A DNA stretch of 36,563 bases. It comes from Dinoroseobacter sp. (lineage in GTDB: Bacteria; Pseudomonadota; Alphaproteobacteria; Rhodobacterales; Rhodobacteraceae). Below are positions 1 through 7,841 of this stretch, one piece after another. The notes beneath the pieces were generated by a model that was not told the DNA's origin, ran no database searches, and worked only from the letters and a program-made list of their open reading frames with translations. Every line of letters begins with the position of its first letter. The first letter of the stretch is position 1. A program made the position numbers and the translations under genes. Location: contig JASJAW010000034.1 in NCBI GenBank assembly GCA_030066795.1, forward strand, positions 1 through 36,563, read 5' to 3'.

Positions 1-119
1 CCCGAGAAACGCGGCACCTATCACTTTGCGGGCTCCCCGGATGTGAGCTGGGCCGATGTTGCCCGCGAGATTTTCACGCAAGCTGGCCTGTCCTGCACGG
101 TGAGTGATATTCCCAGCAG
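1..119. repeat. Terminal direct duplication (identical to 36445-36563)
   Basis: The first 119 bases are letter-for-letter the same as the last 119. With the uninterrupted rmlD frame across the join, this is the signature of a circular molecule whose contig ends overlap. A fixed overlap of 119 bases is what a de Bruijn assembler leaves at its k-mer size; that last point is inference. Confidence 0.97.
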
Positions 120-270
120 CGACTACCCGTTGCCCGCCCCGCGCCCGAAGAACTCGCGCATGGACTGTGCGAGCCTTGCGGCGGTCTTTGGGATCGCCCG
201 GCCCGACTGGCGCGAGAGCCTGCGCGGCATCCTGCAAGAGCTTGGGGCTTTACCCCCAAAAACACCATAA
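1..270 (+). CDS. rmlD: dTDP-4-dehydrorhamnose reductase, C-terminal 89 residues (circular continuation of 35848-36563)
   Basis: This is the tail of RmlD, open from base 1 in the frame set by the copy at the right edge. The first 119 bases repeat 36445-36563, so the true gene runs 35848-36444 and then 1-270, giving 288 residues, the usual RmlD length. The part seen here is the substrate-domain tail, beginning [20 protein letters not shown] and ending at TAA 268-270. An ATG at 43 lies in frame but is internal and not a real start. rmlA follows after 15 bases, so the two are very probably co-transcribed. The stop codon lies inside an AT-rich dispersed motif (268-286). Confidence 0.93.
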   Translation, partial: PEKRGTYHFAGSPDVSWADVAREIFTQAGLSCTVSDIPSSDYPLPAPRPKNSRMDCASLAAVFGIARPDWRESLRGILQELGALPPKTP

Positions 271-286
271 AAAGAGACTGTTTTTA
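268..286 (+). repeat. Dispersed AT-rich motif, copy at the rmlD-rmlA junction
   Basis: The copy reads TAAAAAGAGACTGTTTTTA, a near-palindrome with an AT-rich arm on each side of GAG-N-CTG. It overlaps the rmlD stop codon and the first base of the rmlA start codon, so its AAAGAGA part may also act as a ribosome binding site. Related copies are scattered around the plasmid (see findings). Confidence 0.6.
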
Positions 287-1152
287 TGACTTCACGCAAA
301 GGTATCATTCTGGCGGGCGGCTCCGGCACGCGGCTCTATCCGATCACGATCGGGGTCTCCAAGCAGTTGCTGCCGATCTATGACAAACCAATGATCTATT
401 ATCCGCTCAGCGTTCTGATGCTCGCGGGCATCCGCGAGATCGCGATCATCACCACGCCGGAAGACCAGGCCCAGTTCCAGCGCACACTGGGCGATGGCAG
501 CCAGTGGGGTGTATCCTTCACCTGGATCGTCCAGCCAAGCCCGGACGGGCTGGCCCAGGCCTATATCCTGGCGGAAGATTTCCTTGCGGGCAGCCCGTCC
601 GCGATGGTTCTGGGAGACAATATTTTCTTTGGCCACGGGTTGCCCGACCTGATGGCCGAGGTGCCCGCGGACGGCGGAACGGTCTTTGGCTACCATGTCT
701 CCGATCCCGAGCGTTATGGCGTGGTGGATTTCGATGCGGATGGCAGCGTGAAGTCGATCATCGAGAAACCGGAGAGGCCGCCGTCGAACTACGCGGTGAC
801 CGGGCTCTATTTCCTCGATGGGACCGCACCGGAGCGCGCGCGCAAGGTGACACCCTCGGACCGCGGCGAGCTGGAGATCACCACGCTTCTGGAGATGTAT
901 CTGGCTGACGGTGCGCTCCAGGTGCAGCGGATGGGGCGTGGCTATGCCTGGCTCGACACCGGCACCCATGCGAGCTTGCTGGACGCAGGGAATTTCGTGC
1001 GCACGCTGTCCACGCGGCAGGGATTGCAATCAGGAAGCCCCGACGAGATCGCCTATCAGCAGGACTGGATCACGGGCGAGGCGTTACAGGCGCGGGCCGA
1101 GAAGTTTCGCAAGAACAGCTATGGCGCGTATCTGTTGCGGCTGCTCGACTAA
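286..1152 (+). CDS. rmlA: Glucose-1-phosphate thymidylyltransferase
   Basis: RmlA joins glucose-1-phosphate and dTTP to give dTDP-glucose, the first step to dTDP-L-rhamnose, in the cytoplasm. The 288-residue protein has the nucleotidyltransferase signature LAGGSGTRLYP at residues 9-19. It is followed by the thymidylyltransferase-type SKQLLPIYDKPMIYYPLS block (about 25-42), then VLGDNIFFGHG (about 108-118) and the sugar-binding DRGELEITT segment (about 192-200). Length and motifs are those of the full-length family. The ATG follows AAAGAGA at a suitable distance. It is the fourth gene of an rmlC-rmlB-rmlD-rmlA operon; RmlA activity logically comes first, but this order is common. Confidence 0.96.
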   Translation: MTSRKGIILAGGSGTRLYPITIGVSKQLLPIYDKPMIYYPLSVLMLAGIREIAIITTPEDQAQFQRTLGDGSQWGVSFTWIVQPSPDGLAQAYILAEDFLAGSPSAMVLGDNIFFGHGLPDLMAEVPADGGTVFGYHVSDPERYGVVDFDADGSVKSIIEKPERPPSNYAVTGLYFLDGTAPERARKVTPSDRGELEITTLLEMYLADGALQVQRMGRGYAWLDTGTHASLLDAGNFVRTLSTRQGLQSGSPDEIAYQQDWITGEALQARAEKFRKNSYGAYLLRLLD

Positions 1153-1161
1153 GGATTTCGG

Positions 1162-1218
1162 GCCTCCGGCGGGGATATTTGCAGACTTGAATGCAGGGGT
1201 TTAGACCTCCCCGGAGGC
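1162..1218 (+). other. Inverted repeat in the rmlA downstream spacer
   Basis: GCCTCCGG (1162-1169) is mirrored by CCGGAGGC (1211-1218), with 41 bases between. The loop contains GGGGATATTTGCAG, and a related CGGGATATTTACC lies at 1239-1251. No T-run follows the stem, so a classical terminator is unlikely. I recall similar GGGATATTTG strings as frequent intergenic repeats in Rhodobacteraceae, but cannot test that here. Confidence 0.35.
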
Positions 1219-1317
1219 GGCTCATACAGGCTGTTTTACGGGATATTTACCCCTTCTTGGCACCACGGGCAGAGACGCCCGCAGGCTGCGGGCTACTGAT
1301 GCCGGAGCGCCCTGACG

Positions 1318-1920
1318 GTGGCGAAACGCCTGTTCGACCTGACCTTTGCCGTGATCCTGTCCGGACTTCTGATGCCGGTTCTGGCCGGGATCGCGCTGTG
1401 GCTGCGCGTGGCGCAGGGCAGGGGGGTGTTCTATGCCTCCGAGCGGGTTGGGCTGGGGGGGCGGCCGTTCACGATCTGGAAGTTTCGCACCATGGTGCCT
1501 GCGGCGGAGGATAGCGGAGCGTCGGGTGGGCATCAGGCCAGGCGCATCACCGCCCCGGGCCGGGTGCTGCGGCGGACCCGGCTTGATGAGCTACCCCAGC
1601 TTTGGAACATCCTGCGCGGGGACATGAGCTTTGTCGGCCCGCGCCCGCCGCTCAGGACCTATGTAGAAAGGTTCCCGGAGCTGTATGGTCAGGTTTTGCA
1701 AAGCCGCCCCGGTGTGACGGGGCTGGCGACACTGGTGTTCCACAGTTACGAGGCGCGCCTTTTGGCAGGCTGCGTTAAGGCGGCGGAAACCGATGCGCTC
1801 TATGCCCGGAGATGCGTGCTGCGCAAAGCACGGCTGGATCTGATCTATGCAGATCATGCCTCGCTCTGTTTCGACCTTGTCCTGATGGGACGGACGCTCA
1901 TCCGGATGGCGATGGAGTAG
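1318..1920 (+). CDS. Initiating sugar-phosphate transferase (bacterial sugar transferase family, WcaJ/PglC-like core)
   Basis: This type of enzyme transfers a sugar-1-phosphate from a nucleotide sugar to undecaprenyl phosphate, starting repeat-unit synthesis at the inner membrane. The 200-residue protein is the short form of the family. It has one N-terminal hydrophobic segment (about residues 8-28), then WKFRTM (54-59), RRTRLDELPQLWNIL (85-99) with the catalytic Asp-Glu pair at 90-91, SFVGPRPP (104-111) and PGVTGLA. It lacks the four-helix N-terminal region of full WcaJ/WbaP. I chose the GTG at 1318 because the protein opens directly with the family-typical AKRLFDL; GGAG at 1303-1306 may be its ribosome site. 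The donor sugar cannot be read from sequence. Confidence 0.92.
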   Translation: MAKRLFDLTFAVILSGLLMPVLAGIALWLRVAQGRGVFYASERVGLGGRPFTIWKFRTMVPAAEDSGASGGHQARRITAPGRVLRRTRLDELPQLWNILRGDMSFVGPRPPLRTYVERFPELYGQVLQSRPGVTGLATLVFHSYEARLLAGCVKAAETDALYARRCVLRKARLDLIYADHASLCFDLVLMGRTLIRMAME

Positions 1921-1989
1921 GGGGCTGCCCGGCTTCTTTGCGGACCATTTCGGCGGCACGCGGTGCTGTGCTGGCTTGGAAGGATCCCC

Positions 1990-4506
1990 GTGCTGTCCCG
2001 TCTCAGAGGTCTGTTTCACCGCTATGCCACCCGCCATCTGCATCTGGAAACCGGGGGCGGCCCTCTGGCGGCAGACCATCCGTGGCAATCCCCGGCCGGG
2101 TATGTCGACCGGGTGGTTGTTGCTGGCACCCGCATCAAAGTGAGCGGCTGGACTCTCGCCGATTCGGTGCGTCTGCGCTGGGAGGACGGGCAGGTCTGTG
2201 CGGCCCCCGACATTGCGCGGGAGGATGTCGTGGCAGCCCATAGCGCGCCGCGCTGCACCGGGTTCGAACTGGAAGGTCCGCTCGACGGGCTCCCGTTCGA
2301 TCTGGCGGTGCACAAGGACGGTGTGACCTGGACGGTACCGCTGCCGGGTCTGACGCAGCCCGCGCTGCAGCGTGCGCTGTGGCGGCTCAAACTGCGGTTT
2401 GCCCACGCTCTGCTATGCGCGAGCCCGGCGCTTCTGTGTTATCTGCTACGGCCCGGTCTCATACAGCGAGAACGTGTAAAACAGTGTCTTCAACTGGAAA
2501 ATATAGTTGTATCTGGCCCGCTGGAGACCCGACTTTTCACCTTCGACCCGGCTGAGACCCTGATCTATCCAACCACGTGCCCGATCACCATCGTGATGCC
2601 GGTCTATAACGCCCTGGCGGTGACGCAGCAGGCGCTGGACCATGTCGCGCGCCACACCGACACGCCATGGCATCTCGTGCTGGTCGAGGATTGTTCGACT
2701 GACCCGGAGGTCCGGCCCTGGCTGCGGAACTGGGCCGAGGCGCAGACCCGCGGTCGGGTCACACTGATCGAGAACGCGCACAATCTAGGCTTCACCGGAT
2801 CGGTAAATGCCGGGCTGGCCATTGCCTTGGCGCGGGGGCACACCACGGTGCTCCTGAATTCCGACGCGCTGGTACCGGCGGGCTGGGCGAGCCGCCTGAT
2901 CCGGCCGATCTTTGAACATGACAACATCGCCAGTGTGACGCCGATGTCCAACGATGCGGAGATCCTTTCGGTGCCGCTGATCTGCCAGCGCCAGCCGCTC
3001 GCGGACGGGGAGGGGGCGGCGCTCGACGCGCTGGCGGCGCAGTTTCACCCCGAAGCGCTCCTGAGCATACTGCCCACGGGCGTCGGGTTCTGTATGGCCA
3101 TGGGGATCGACTGGCTGCGCCGGGTGCCCCGGCTCGACCCCGCTTTCGGCCGCGGCTATGGCGAAGAGGTGGACTGGTGCCAGCGCGTGGCGGCGATGGG
3201 CGGGCGGCATCTGGGCCTGCCGGGTCTGTTTGTCGAGCATCGCGGAGGCGAAAGCTTTGGGGCAGTCCAAAAACAGGCTCTTATAAAGGCCAATAACCAG
3301 ATTATCTCGGACCGCTATCCGGGTTTTGACGCCTCTGTGCAGACCTTCATTGCCAATGATCCGCTGCGCACGGCCCGGCTGGCGCTGGCGATCCGCCTGC
3401 AGGCGCTGCGGTCGGGGGACGCGCCGGTCGCACTTGCGCTGGCCCATAGCCTGGGTGGTGGCGCCGAGCAGTACCTGCAGCATCGTCTGGCCCGCGCGGT
3501 GGCCCGGGATGGCTGCGCGGTGATCCTGCGGGTGGGCGGGCCGCAGCGCTGGCAGCTGGAACTACGCACCCCGCAGGGGGTGATCGCGGGCGGGACCGAT
3601 GATCTGGCCTTCGTGGCACGGCTTCTGGCGCCACTGACGCGGCGGCATCTGATCTATTCCTGCGGGGTCGGGGACGCCGATCCCGTGACATTGCCGGAGG
3701 CGCTTCTGGCGTTGCGGCGTGATACGGAAGACCGGGTGGAGGTGCTGTTTCATGACTATTTCCCAATTTCCCCGTCCTATTGCCTGCTCGATGGGAGCGG
3801 GCGCTATCACGGTCCGCCCGACCCGGAAGATGCGGGCCCAGCCCATCGGCATTACCGGCCCGACGGGCGGGTCGTAACGCTGGCTGACTGGCAGGCGGCC
3901 TGGGGGCAGCTTTTGGCTGCGGCAGATGACATTGTCGTTTTCTCACAGGACAGCCGCCGCCTTGTGGCGCAGACCTATCCGGATCAGGCGAGGCGGATCA
4001 CCCTGCGCCCGCATGCGCTGGCCTCGCGGGTGCCGCGGGTGGAGGCGCCGGGGGCGGGCGGCGTGATCGGTGTGCTGGGGAATATCGGGTATCAGAAGGG
4101 CGCGCGGGTGCTGCAGTCCATGGGCGCGCGGGCCCGGATTGTTGTCATCGGCACAGTTGATCCGACCTTTGCGCTCCCGGACACGATCCAGGTCCACGGG
4201 CCCTACCGTGTGGCAGAGCTCGACCGGATCGCGATGCGCTATGGGATCACTTGCTGGCTCATCCCCTCGATCTGGCCAGAGACGTTTTCCTACACCACCC
4301 ACGAAGCGCTGGCGACGGGCCTGCCGGTCTGGGGGTTTGATCTGGGCGCGCAAGGGGAGGCGCTGGCGGCGGCGGCAAACGGCCATGTCATCCCGTTTGA
4401 TGCGGAGGCGGATCTGGCAGCGCGCGCGCTGGCCTATATCACCGGTGAGGATGGTGCAAACACTCAGACATGCCCGGTCAGCGCCATCACCGACACAGCA
4501 AGCTGA
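1990..4506 (+). CDS. Large two-domain glycosyltransferase (GT2 + GT4-like)
   Basis: The protein has about 838 residues and probably adds sugars to the lipid-linked or exported polysaccharide. After a beta-rich N-terminal region (about 40-120) there is a GT-A family 2 domain, opening with PITIVMPVYN at about 197 and followed by VEDCSTD, a LLNSDA metal-site motif and FGRGYGEEVDWC near 390. The C-terminal 160 residues look like a GT-B/family 4 half: GVIGVLGNIGYQKGARVL, then PSIWPETFSYTTHEALATG, the usual nucleotide-sugar E-x7-E region. I prefer the GTG at 1990 because GGAAGGA sits 5 bases upstream; an in-frame GTG at 1963 has no such site. The 3' end overlaps the opposing glycosyltransferase by 43 bases. 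Acceptor and linkages are unknown. Confidence 0.85.
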   Translation: MLSRLRGLFHRYATRHLHLETGGGPLAADHPWQSPAGYVDRVVVAGTRIKVSGWTLADSVRLRWEDGQVCAAPDIAREDVVAAHSAPRCTGFELEGPLDGLPFDLAVHKDGVTWTVPLPGLTQPALQRALWRLKLRFAHALLCASPALLCYLLRPGLIQRERVKQCLQLENIVVSGPLETRLFTFDPAETLIYPTTCPITIVMPVYNALAVTQQALDHVARHTDTPWHLVLVEDCSTDPEVRPWLRNWAEAQTRGRVTLIENAHNLGFTGSVNAGLAIALARGHTTVLLNSDALVPAGWASRLIRPIFEHDNIASVTPMSNDAEILSVPLICQRQPLADGEGAALDALAAQFHPEALLSILPTGVGFCMAMGIDWLRRVPRLDPAFGRGYGEEVDWCQRVAAMGGRHLGLPGLFVEHRGGESFGAVQKQALIKANNQIISDRYPGFDASVQTFIANDPLRTARLALAIRLQALRSGDAPVALALAHSLGGGAEQYLQHRLARAVARDGCAVILRVGGPQRWQLELRTPQGVIAGGTDDLAFVARLLAPLTRRHLIYSCGVGDADPVTLPEALLALRRDTEDRVEVLFHDYFPISPSYCLLDGSGRYHGPPDPEDAGPAHRHYRPDGRVVTLADWQAAWGQLLAAADDIVVFSQDSRRLVAQTYPDQARRITLRPHALASRVPRVEAPGAGGVIGVLGNIGYQKGARVLQSMGARARIVVIGTVDPTFALPDTIQVHGPYRVAELDRIAMRYGITCWLIPSIWPETFSYTTHEALATGLPVWGFDLGAQGEALAAAANGHVIPFDAEADLAARALAYITGEDGANTQTCPVSAITDTAS
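3269..3288 (-). repeat. Dispersed AT-rich motif, copy inside a coding region
   Basis: The plus strand reads AAAAACAGGCTCTTATAAAG; the reverse complement fits the consensus TAAAAGAGNCTGTTTTT. It stands out as an AT island inside the GC-rich glycosyltransferase gene, so it is tolerated within coding sequence (findings). Confidence 0.55.
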
Positions 4507-5399
4507 CCGGCGCGGTCGTGGCGCCGTGCCCCGGCGCGGTGCAGGCTGCTCAGCCGGGCCACGCCACCTGTGCCTTGCGTGGCGCATAGCCGCTTGACAC
4601 AAGCCCGGTGCGGGGCGGTCAGATGTACCCGCACGCTGTCGAGCGCGGCCAGATTGGACGCGATCCAATCGCGATAGGTTCCATCCCGCAGACAGGCGAC
4701 CCGCCGCAAGGCGGCGCGGAGCCCGCGATGGGCGCCGAGCGTGTTTGCCCCATGCTGACGGTAGAAGACCCGTGGCACCGGATCATAGGCCACGCGCCCC
4801 CCGGCGCCAGTGATCAGGAGATAGAGCCACCAATCGTGACAGGGCACCGGGGTTGCCGGCTGCGCCCGGCGCACAAGCGCGAGCCCCGCCGGCGATAACG
4901 CCATGGTATTGCCCGCGACCATGTTCTGCAGCAGCGCGTTGGGGAACCCGGGCTGCCATTTATAACGCCGTGTGCGCCCGAGCGGGCGCAACGCGGCATC
5001 GGTCACAATTGTGTCGCTGCCATAGAGCATCGGCGCCCCCCGGCGCCCTGGCCCCAGATGGGCCGCCACCGCCGCCAGACGGTCGGGCGCCCAGACATCG
5101 TCCTGATCCGACAGCGCGATCAGGCTATCGCCGGGCAGGTCGTGATGGGTCAGCAGTGACAGGAAATTGGCGCAAATCCCCTTTTTAGACCCTGTATAAA
5201 GCCTGATCTCGCGATCCGGATGGGCCTCAGCAAAGCGCCTCAGAATCCCCGGCGTGGCATCGGTTGACCCGTCATCAGACACCCAGAGCGACCAGTTGTC
5301 ATGGGTCTGGGCTGTAAAGCTGTCGAGCTGCGCCTGCAGGTAGTCCGCGCCCTGATACGTGCCCATCAGGATGCGGATATGGGGCCCGCGGTCACCCAT
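4464..5399 (-). CDS. Family 2 glycosyltransferase, rhamnosyltransferase-like
   Basis: This is a 311-residue GT-A glycosyltransferase. ILMGTYQG at residues 10-17 is followed by the UDP/dTDP-binding VSDDGSTD (40-47) and by LSDQDDVWAPDR (about 96-107), whose QDD is the metal-binding motif of the WcaA/RfbF-type subfamily. A CHDWW motif lies near residue 188. With dTDP-rhamnose made on the same plasmid, rhamnosyl transfer is plausible but not proven. Its ATG (5399-5397) overlaps the end of the KpsM-like gene by 8 bases, so the two are translationally coupled. The last 43 bases are shared in antisense with the end of the large glycosyltransferase at 1990-4506, and the C-terminal 40 residues are arginine-rich and poorly conserved in appearance. 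Confidence 0.88.
   Translation of the reverse strand: MGDRGPHIRILMGTYQGADYLQAQLDSFTAQTHDNWSLWVSDDGSTDATPGILRRFAEAHPDREIRLYTGSKKGICANFLSLLTHHDLPGDSLIALSDQDDVWAPDRLAAVAAHLGPGRRGAPMLYGSDTIVTDAALRPLGRTRRYKWQPGFPNALLQNMVAGNTMALSPAGLALVRRAQPATPVPCHDWWLYLLITGAGGRVAYDPVPRVFYRQHGANTLGAHRGLRAALRRVACLRDGTYRDWIASNLAALDSVRVHLTAPHRACVKRLCATQGTGGVARLSSLHRAGARRHDRAGQLAVSVMALTGHV
5182..5201 (+). repeat. Dispersed AT-rich motif, diverged copy
   Basis: The copy reads TTTTTAGACCCTGTATAAAG, with a GAC-C-CTG core and AT arms, inside the family 2 glycosyltransferase gene (findings). Confidence 0.45.
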
Positions 5400-6201
5400 G
5401 GATCAGATCGCGGTGACTGCGTTGCAGGCACGCGAGCCCCAGCAGTATCATCCCCATACTCAGGCTGAAGATGTAAAACGGGCTCGCGTAGCTGGCCTCA
5501 TAGCCCGGATAGAACCCCGCCCGCATCACCCCGATCGGATGAATGGTTGGCAGCCACCATAAGATCGACCGCAGCTCCGCCGGAGCGGCCTCAAACGTAA
5601 AAAAGATGCAGGAGATGATGAAGAGCGGCCGGTTCAGGATCGCCCAGATACGCTGCCAGAGCGGGAAGCGTGACATCAGGAAGCAGTTGAGCGTGCCGAC
5701 GCCCGCCGCCAGCGCCAGCGTCATGGCAAAGGCCAGCGCGATGCGACCGGGGTCGAGCACCGTGCGTGTCTCGAACACCCACAGGAGGCCAAAAAACAGC
5801 ATACAGCCCACCATCAGCTGGGTCACAGCGTTCAGGAGGAACCGTGCGACCAGCGCATCGAGATAGCGCACCGCGGGATAGGCCAGCAGTGGCTTGGAAA
5901 ACATCACGGCAGTGCCGAGCTTGCCCGAGATGTCGAGATACATCAGGAACGGCACGATACCGGTGGCGTAAAACAGCGGGAAGTTCGTCCCCAGTGGCGG
6001 GGATTTGAACCCCAGCGCAAAAACCAGGGTCAGAAGAGCGATCCCGGCCGCCGGTTCCAGCACGGCCCAGAGATACCCCCCCGCCGAGCGGCCATAGCTC
6101 GTCGACATCTCCCTCAGGATGAGTGCGCCGATCACCCGCAGCGATGCAAAGCGGCGCCGGGAGCGGGCCGGCAAGGGGGCAGGGCAGGGCAGGGGGTGCA
6201 T
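5392..6201 (-). CDS. kpsM: Capsule export ABC-2 permease (KpsM/Wzm-like)
   Basis: This is the inner-membrane channel subunit of an ABC polysaccharide exporter, moving lipid-linked or free polymer from the cytoplasm to the periplasm. The 269-residue protein has a short cytoplasmic N-terminus containing [16 protein letters not shown] (about 27-42), the ABC-2 family hallmark before the first helix. It then has about six hydrophobic segments with the [12 protein letters not shown] start, and a C-terminal [17 protein letters not shown] motif typical of capsule permeases. GGAG lies 7 bases before the ATG. The matching ATPase is at 9064 and the KpsE-like partner at 7838, both on the opposite strand across a divergent promoter region. 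Confidence 0.92.
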   Translation of the reverse strand: MHPLPCPAPLPARSRRRFASLRVIGALILREMSTSYGRSAGGYLWAVLEPAAGIALLTLVFALGFKSPPLGTNFPLFYATGIVPFLMYLDISGKLGTAVMFSKPLLAYPAVRYLDALVARFLLNAVTQLMVGCMLFFGLLWVFETRTVLDPGRIALAFAMTLALAAGVGTLNCFLMSRFPLWQRIWAILNRPLFIISCIFFTFEAAPAELRSILWWLPTIHPIGVMRAGFYPGYEASYASPFYIFSLSMGMILLGLACLQRSHRDLIHG

Positions 6202-6261
6202 TATACCGCTCCTCGAAACGAGATCTCACCTGCCTTATGCGCGCGGGGGCGTTTCGGAACG

Positions 6262-6297
6262 GTTTATCAGTCTGTTTATCCCTCTGTTTACTACGGT
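6262..6297. promoter_or_regulatory. Three 12-bp direct repeats in the divergent kpsM/acetyltransferase spacer
   Basis: GTTTATCAGTCT, GTTTATCCCTCT and GTTTACTACGGT follow each other exactly every 12 bases (starts at 6262, 6274 and 6286). They lie between the divergent starts at 6201 (minus) and 6340 (plus). Evenly phased direct repeats in such a spacer suggest a regulator binding site for both capsule transcripts. No known regulator is recognised; the third copy matches mainly in GTTTA. Confidence 0.45.
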
Positions 6298-6339
6298 CTG
6301 GTTTTCTGGCGTCTGCAAAGACCACAGCAAGGACAGGCG

Positions 6340-7074
6340 ATGGCAAACCAGAAGGTTCTGATCCCCCGGTTGCAGCAGGCCGGGATCGAGGTGCTGCCGC
6401 GCGGGCGCGCGCAGCATGTGATGCTGCCCGCCAATACTGTGCTGGAGGTACCGGCGAGCCTGAAATGGACCACATATGAGCATTCGCTGCATCTGGGCGC
6501 GTTTTCCTATCAGGTCTCGGGCACCTGCTTTGGCGCGCGGATCGGGCGCTATGCCTCGCTGGGGGAGGAGGTTCAGATCGGCCGGCAGAACCACCCCATG
6601 AGCTGGGCCTCCTCCAGCCCGGCCTTTTATCTCGGCGATCGGCTCTTTGAGCTGGGAGTGGGGTTTCGCGATGCTGGGGCCTACCACGCTTATAGGTTTG
6701 ACGCGCAGACCCCGGCGACAAGAGCGCAACTCACCACCATCGGGAATGATGTCTGGGTGGGGCACGGCGCCTATATCGCGGCCGGGGTCACGATCGGGGA
6801 TGGCGCGGTGGTGGCCGCGCGCGCTGTGGTTGCGCGCGATGTGCCCCCCTATGCGGTGGTGGCGGGCAATCCGGCGGTGATCAAGAAATGGCGCCTGCCG
6901 CCGGATCTGATCTCGCCCATGTTGCGCTGCCGGTGGTGGGAGTTCGCGCCCTGGCAGATGACCCATCTCGACCCGTCGGACCCGGCGCGCTTCATCGCGG
7001 GCATCTTCGAGCTGCGCAAATCTGAAGCCCCGTTCGCGCCCGAGGTCTTCACACCGGAGGCGCTCGTAGCATGA
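6340..7074 (+). CDS. CatB-type hexapeptide-repeat O-acetyltransferase
   Basis: The protein has 244 residues and probably transfers acetyl groups from acetyl-CoA to a sugar of the surface polymer or a precursor. The left-handed beta-helix is visible as hexapeptide repeats: [17 protein letters not shown] (about 65-81), later [20 protein letters not shown] and [23 protein letters not shown], the xenobiotic/CatB acetyltransferase ending. An NHPM motif (about 85-88) supplies the likely catalytic histidine. I chose the ATG at 6340 because AAGGA lies 8 bases upstream; a longer frame from 6196 would add 48 residues unlike the family. Its stop overlaps the sulfotransferase start (ATGA), so it heads an operon of sulfotransferase, KpsE and KpsT. 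Confidence 0.87.
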   Translation: MANQKVLIPRLQQAGIEVLPRGRAQHVMLPANTVLEVPASLKWTTYEHSLHLGAFSYQVSGTCFGARIGRYASLGEEVQIGRQNHPMSWASSSPAFYLGDRLFELGVGFRDAGAYHAYRFDAQTPATRAQLTTIGNDVWVGHGAYIAAGVTIGDGAVVAARAVVARDVPPYAVVAGNPAVIKKWRLPPDLISPMLRCRWWEFAPWQMTHLDPSDPARFIAGIFELRKSEAPFAPEVFTPEALVA

Positions 7075-7841
7075 GCCCGATTGTCTTTTTGCATATCCCC
7101 AAAACCGCCGGTCAGACGATCCATGGGGAGCTGAGCCGCATCGTGGGTCAAGACGCGGTCAGCCCGGTCCGGGTGCACACTCAGACCGAGAACGGATCCA
7201 GACAGTTTCCGCCTGGATACAGGCTCTATTCGGGGCATATTGACTGGTCAGGGCTGGAAACGTTGCCCGAGGACCGCTTTGTGTTCACCGTGCTGCGCGA
7301 CCCGCGCGAGCGCATCGCATCCTTCTATTTCTATCTGTTAAAAGAGGCGCGGGCGCTGACGCCAGACGTGCTGGTCACCCCGCAGCGCTACGGCATGGCC
7401 CGCATCCTGGAATGGCCCGCCGCGCGGTATTTTTTCGGCGGCGATGCGCGCTGGAGGCGCTTCATCCGAGACCATTACGACAATGTCTACACCCGCTACT
7501 TCGCGACCCGCCAGATACGCGGCTGGGGCGCGGTGGCGGAGGCCGAGCGTACCCCGCCAGCGCTCTTGCGCCGCGCGCTCGACAATCTGGCGCTGGTCGA
7601 CCGGGTCTATACCACCACAACTCTCGGCGCGCTGGAGGCGGATATCGCCGCGCGCTTCGGCGCGCAGATCACGGTCGCGGGACAGTATCGGAATGCAGGG
7701 GACATGCCGCAGGGAACAGCACGATGGCCGCGGCTGATGGACCTGATCGACGACCCGATGGACCGCGCCCGGCTGAGCCGCTTCTGCGCCACCGACGACG
7801 CGCTGCTGGCGGCGCTGAAGCTGGACGGCGCGGCCTCATGA
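7071..7841 (+). CDS. Sulfotransferase (PAPS-dependent)
   Basis: The protein moves sulfate from PAPS to a hydroxyl, most likely on the polysaccharide given the context. It has 256 residues. The 5'-phosphosulfate loop is [11 protein letters not shown] (6-16) and the 3'-phosphate motif is [13 protein letters not shown] (75-87), both characteristic of the sulfotransferase-2/Stf-like families. It overlaps the acetyltransferase before it and the KpsE-like gene after it by 4 bases each (ATGA), showing tight coupling. No PAPS synthesis genes are on the plasmid, so PAPS must come from host metabolism. A second, different sulfotransferase lies at 9734. Confidence 0.88.
   Translation: MSPIVFLHIPKTAGQTIHGELSRIVGQDAVSPVRVHTQTENGSRQFPPGYRLYSGHIDWSGLETLPEDRFVFTVLRDPRERIASFYFYLLKEARALTPDVLVTPQRYGMARILEWPAARYFFGGDARWRRFIRDHYDNVYTRYFATRQIRGWGAVAEAERTPPALLRRALDNLALVDRVYTTTTLGALEADIAARFGAQITVAGQYRNAGDMPQGTARWPRLMDLIDDPMDRARLSRFCATDDALLAALKLDGAAS

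Noticed and set aside
1..119. The end duplication as an attachment site or transposon direct repeat
   Set aside because: It lies inside a gene that is only complete when the ends are joined, so contig overlap is the simplest explanation.
5591..6721. A 376-residue minus-strand frame spanning kpsM and the acetyltransferase start
   Set aside because: It crosses the divergent promoter spacer and overlaps kpsM in another frame; no motif supports it.
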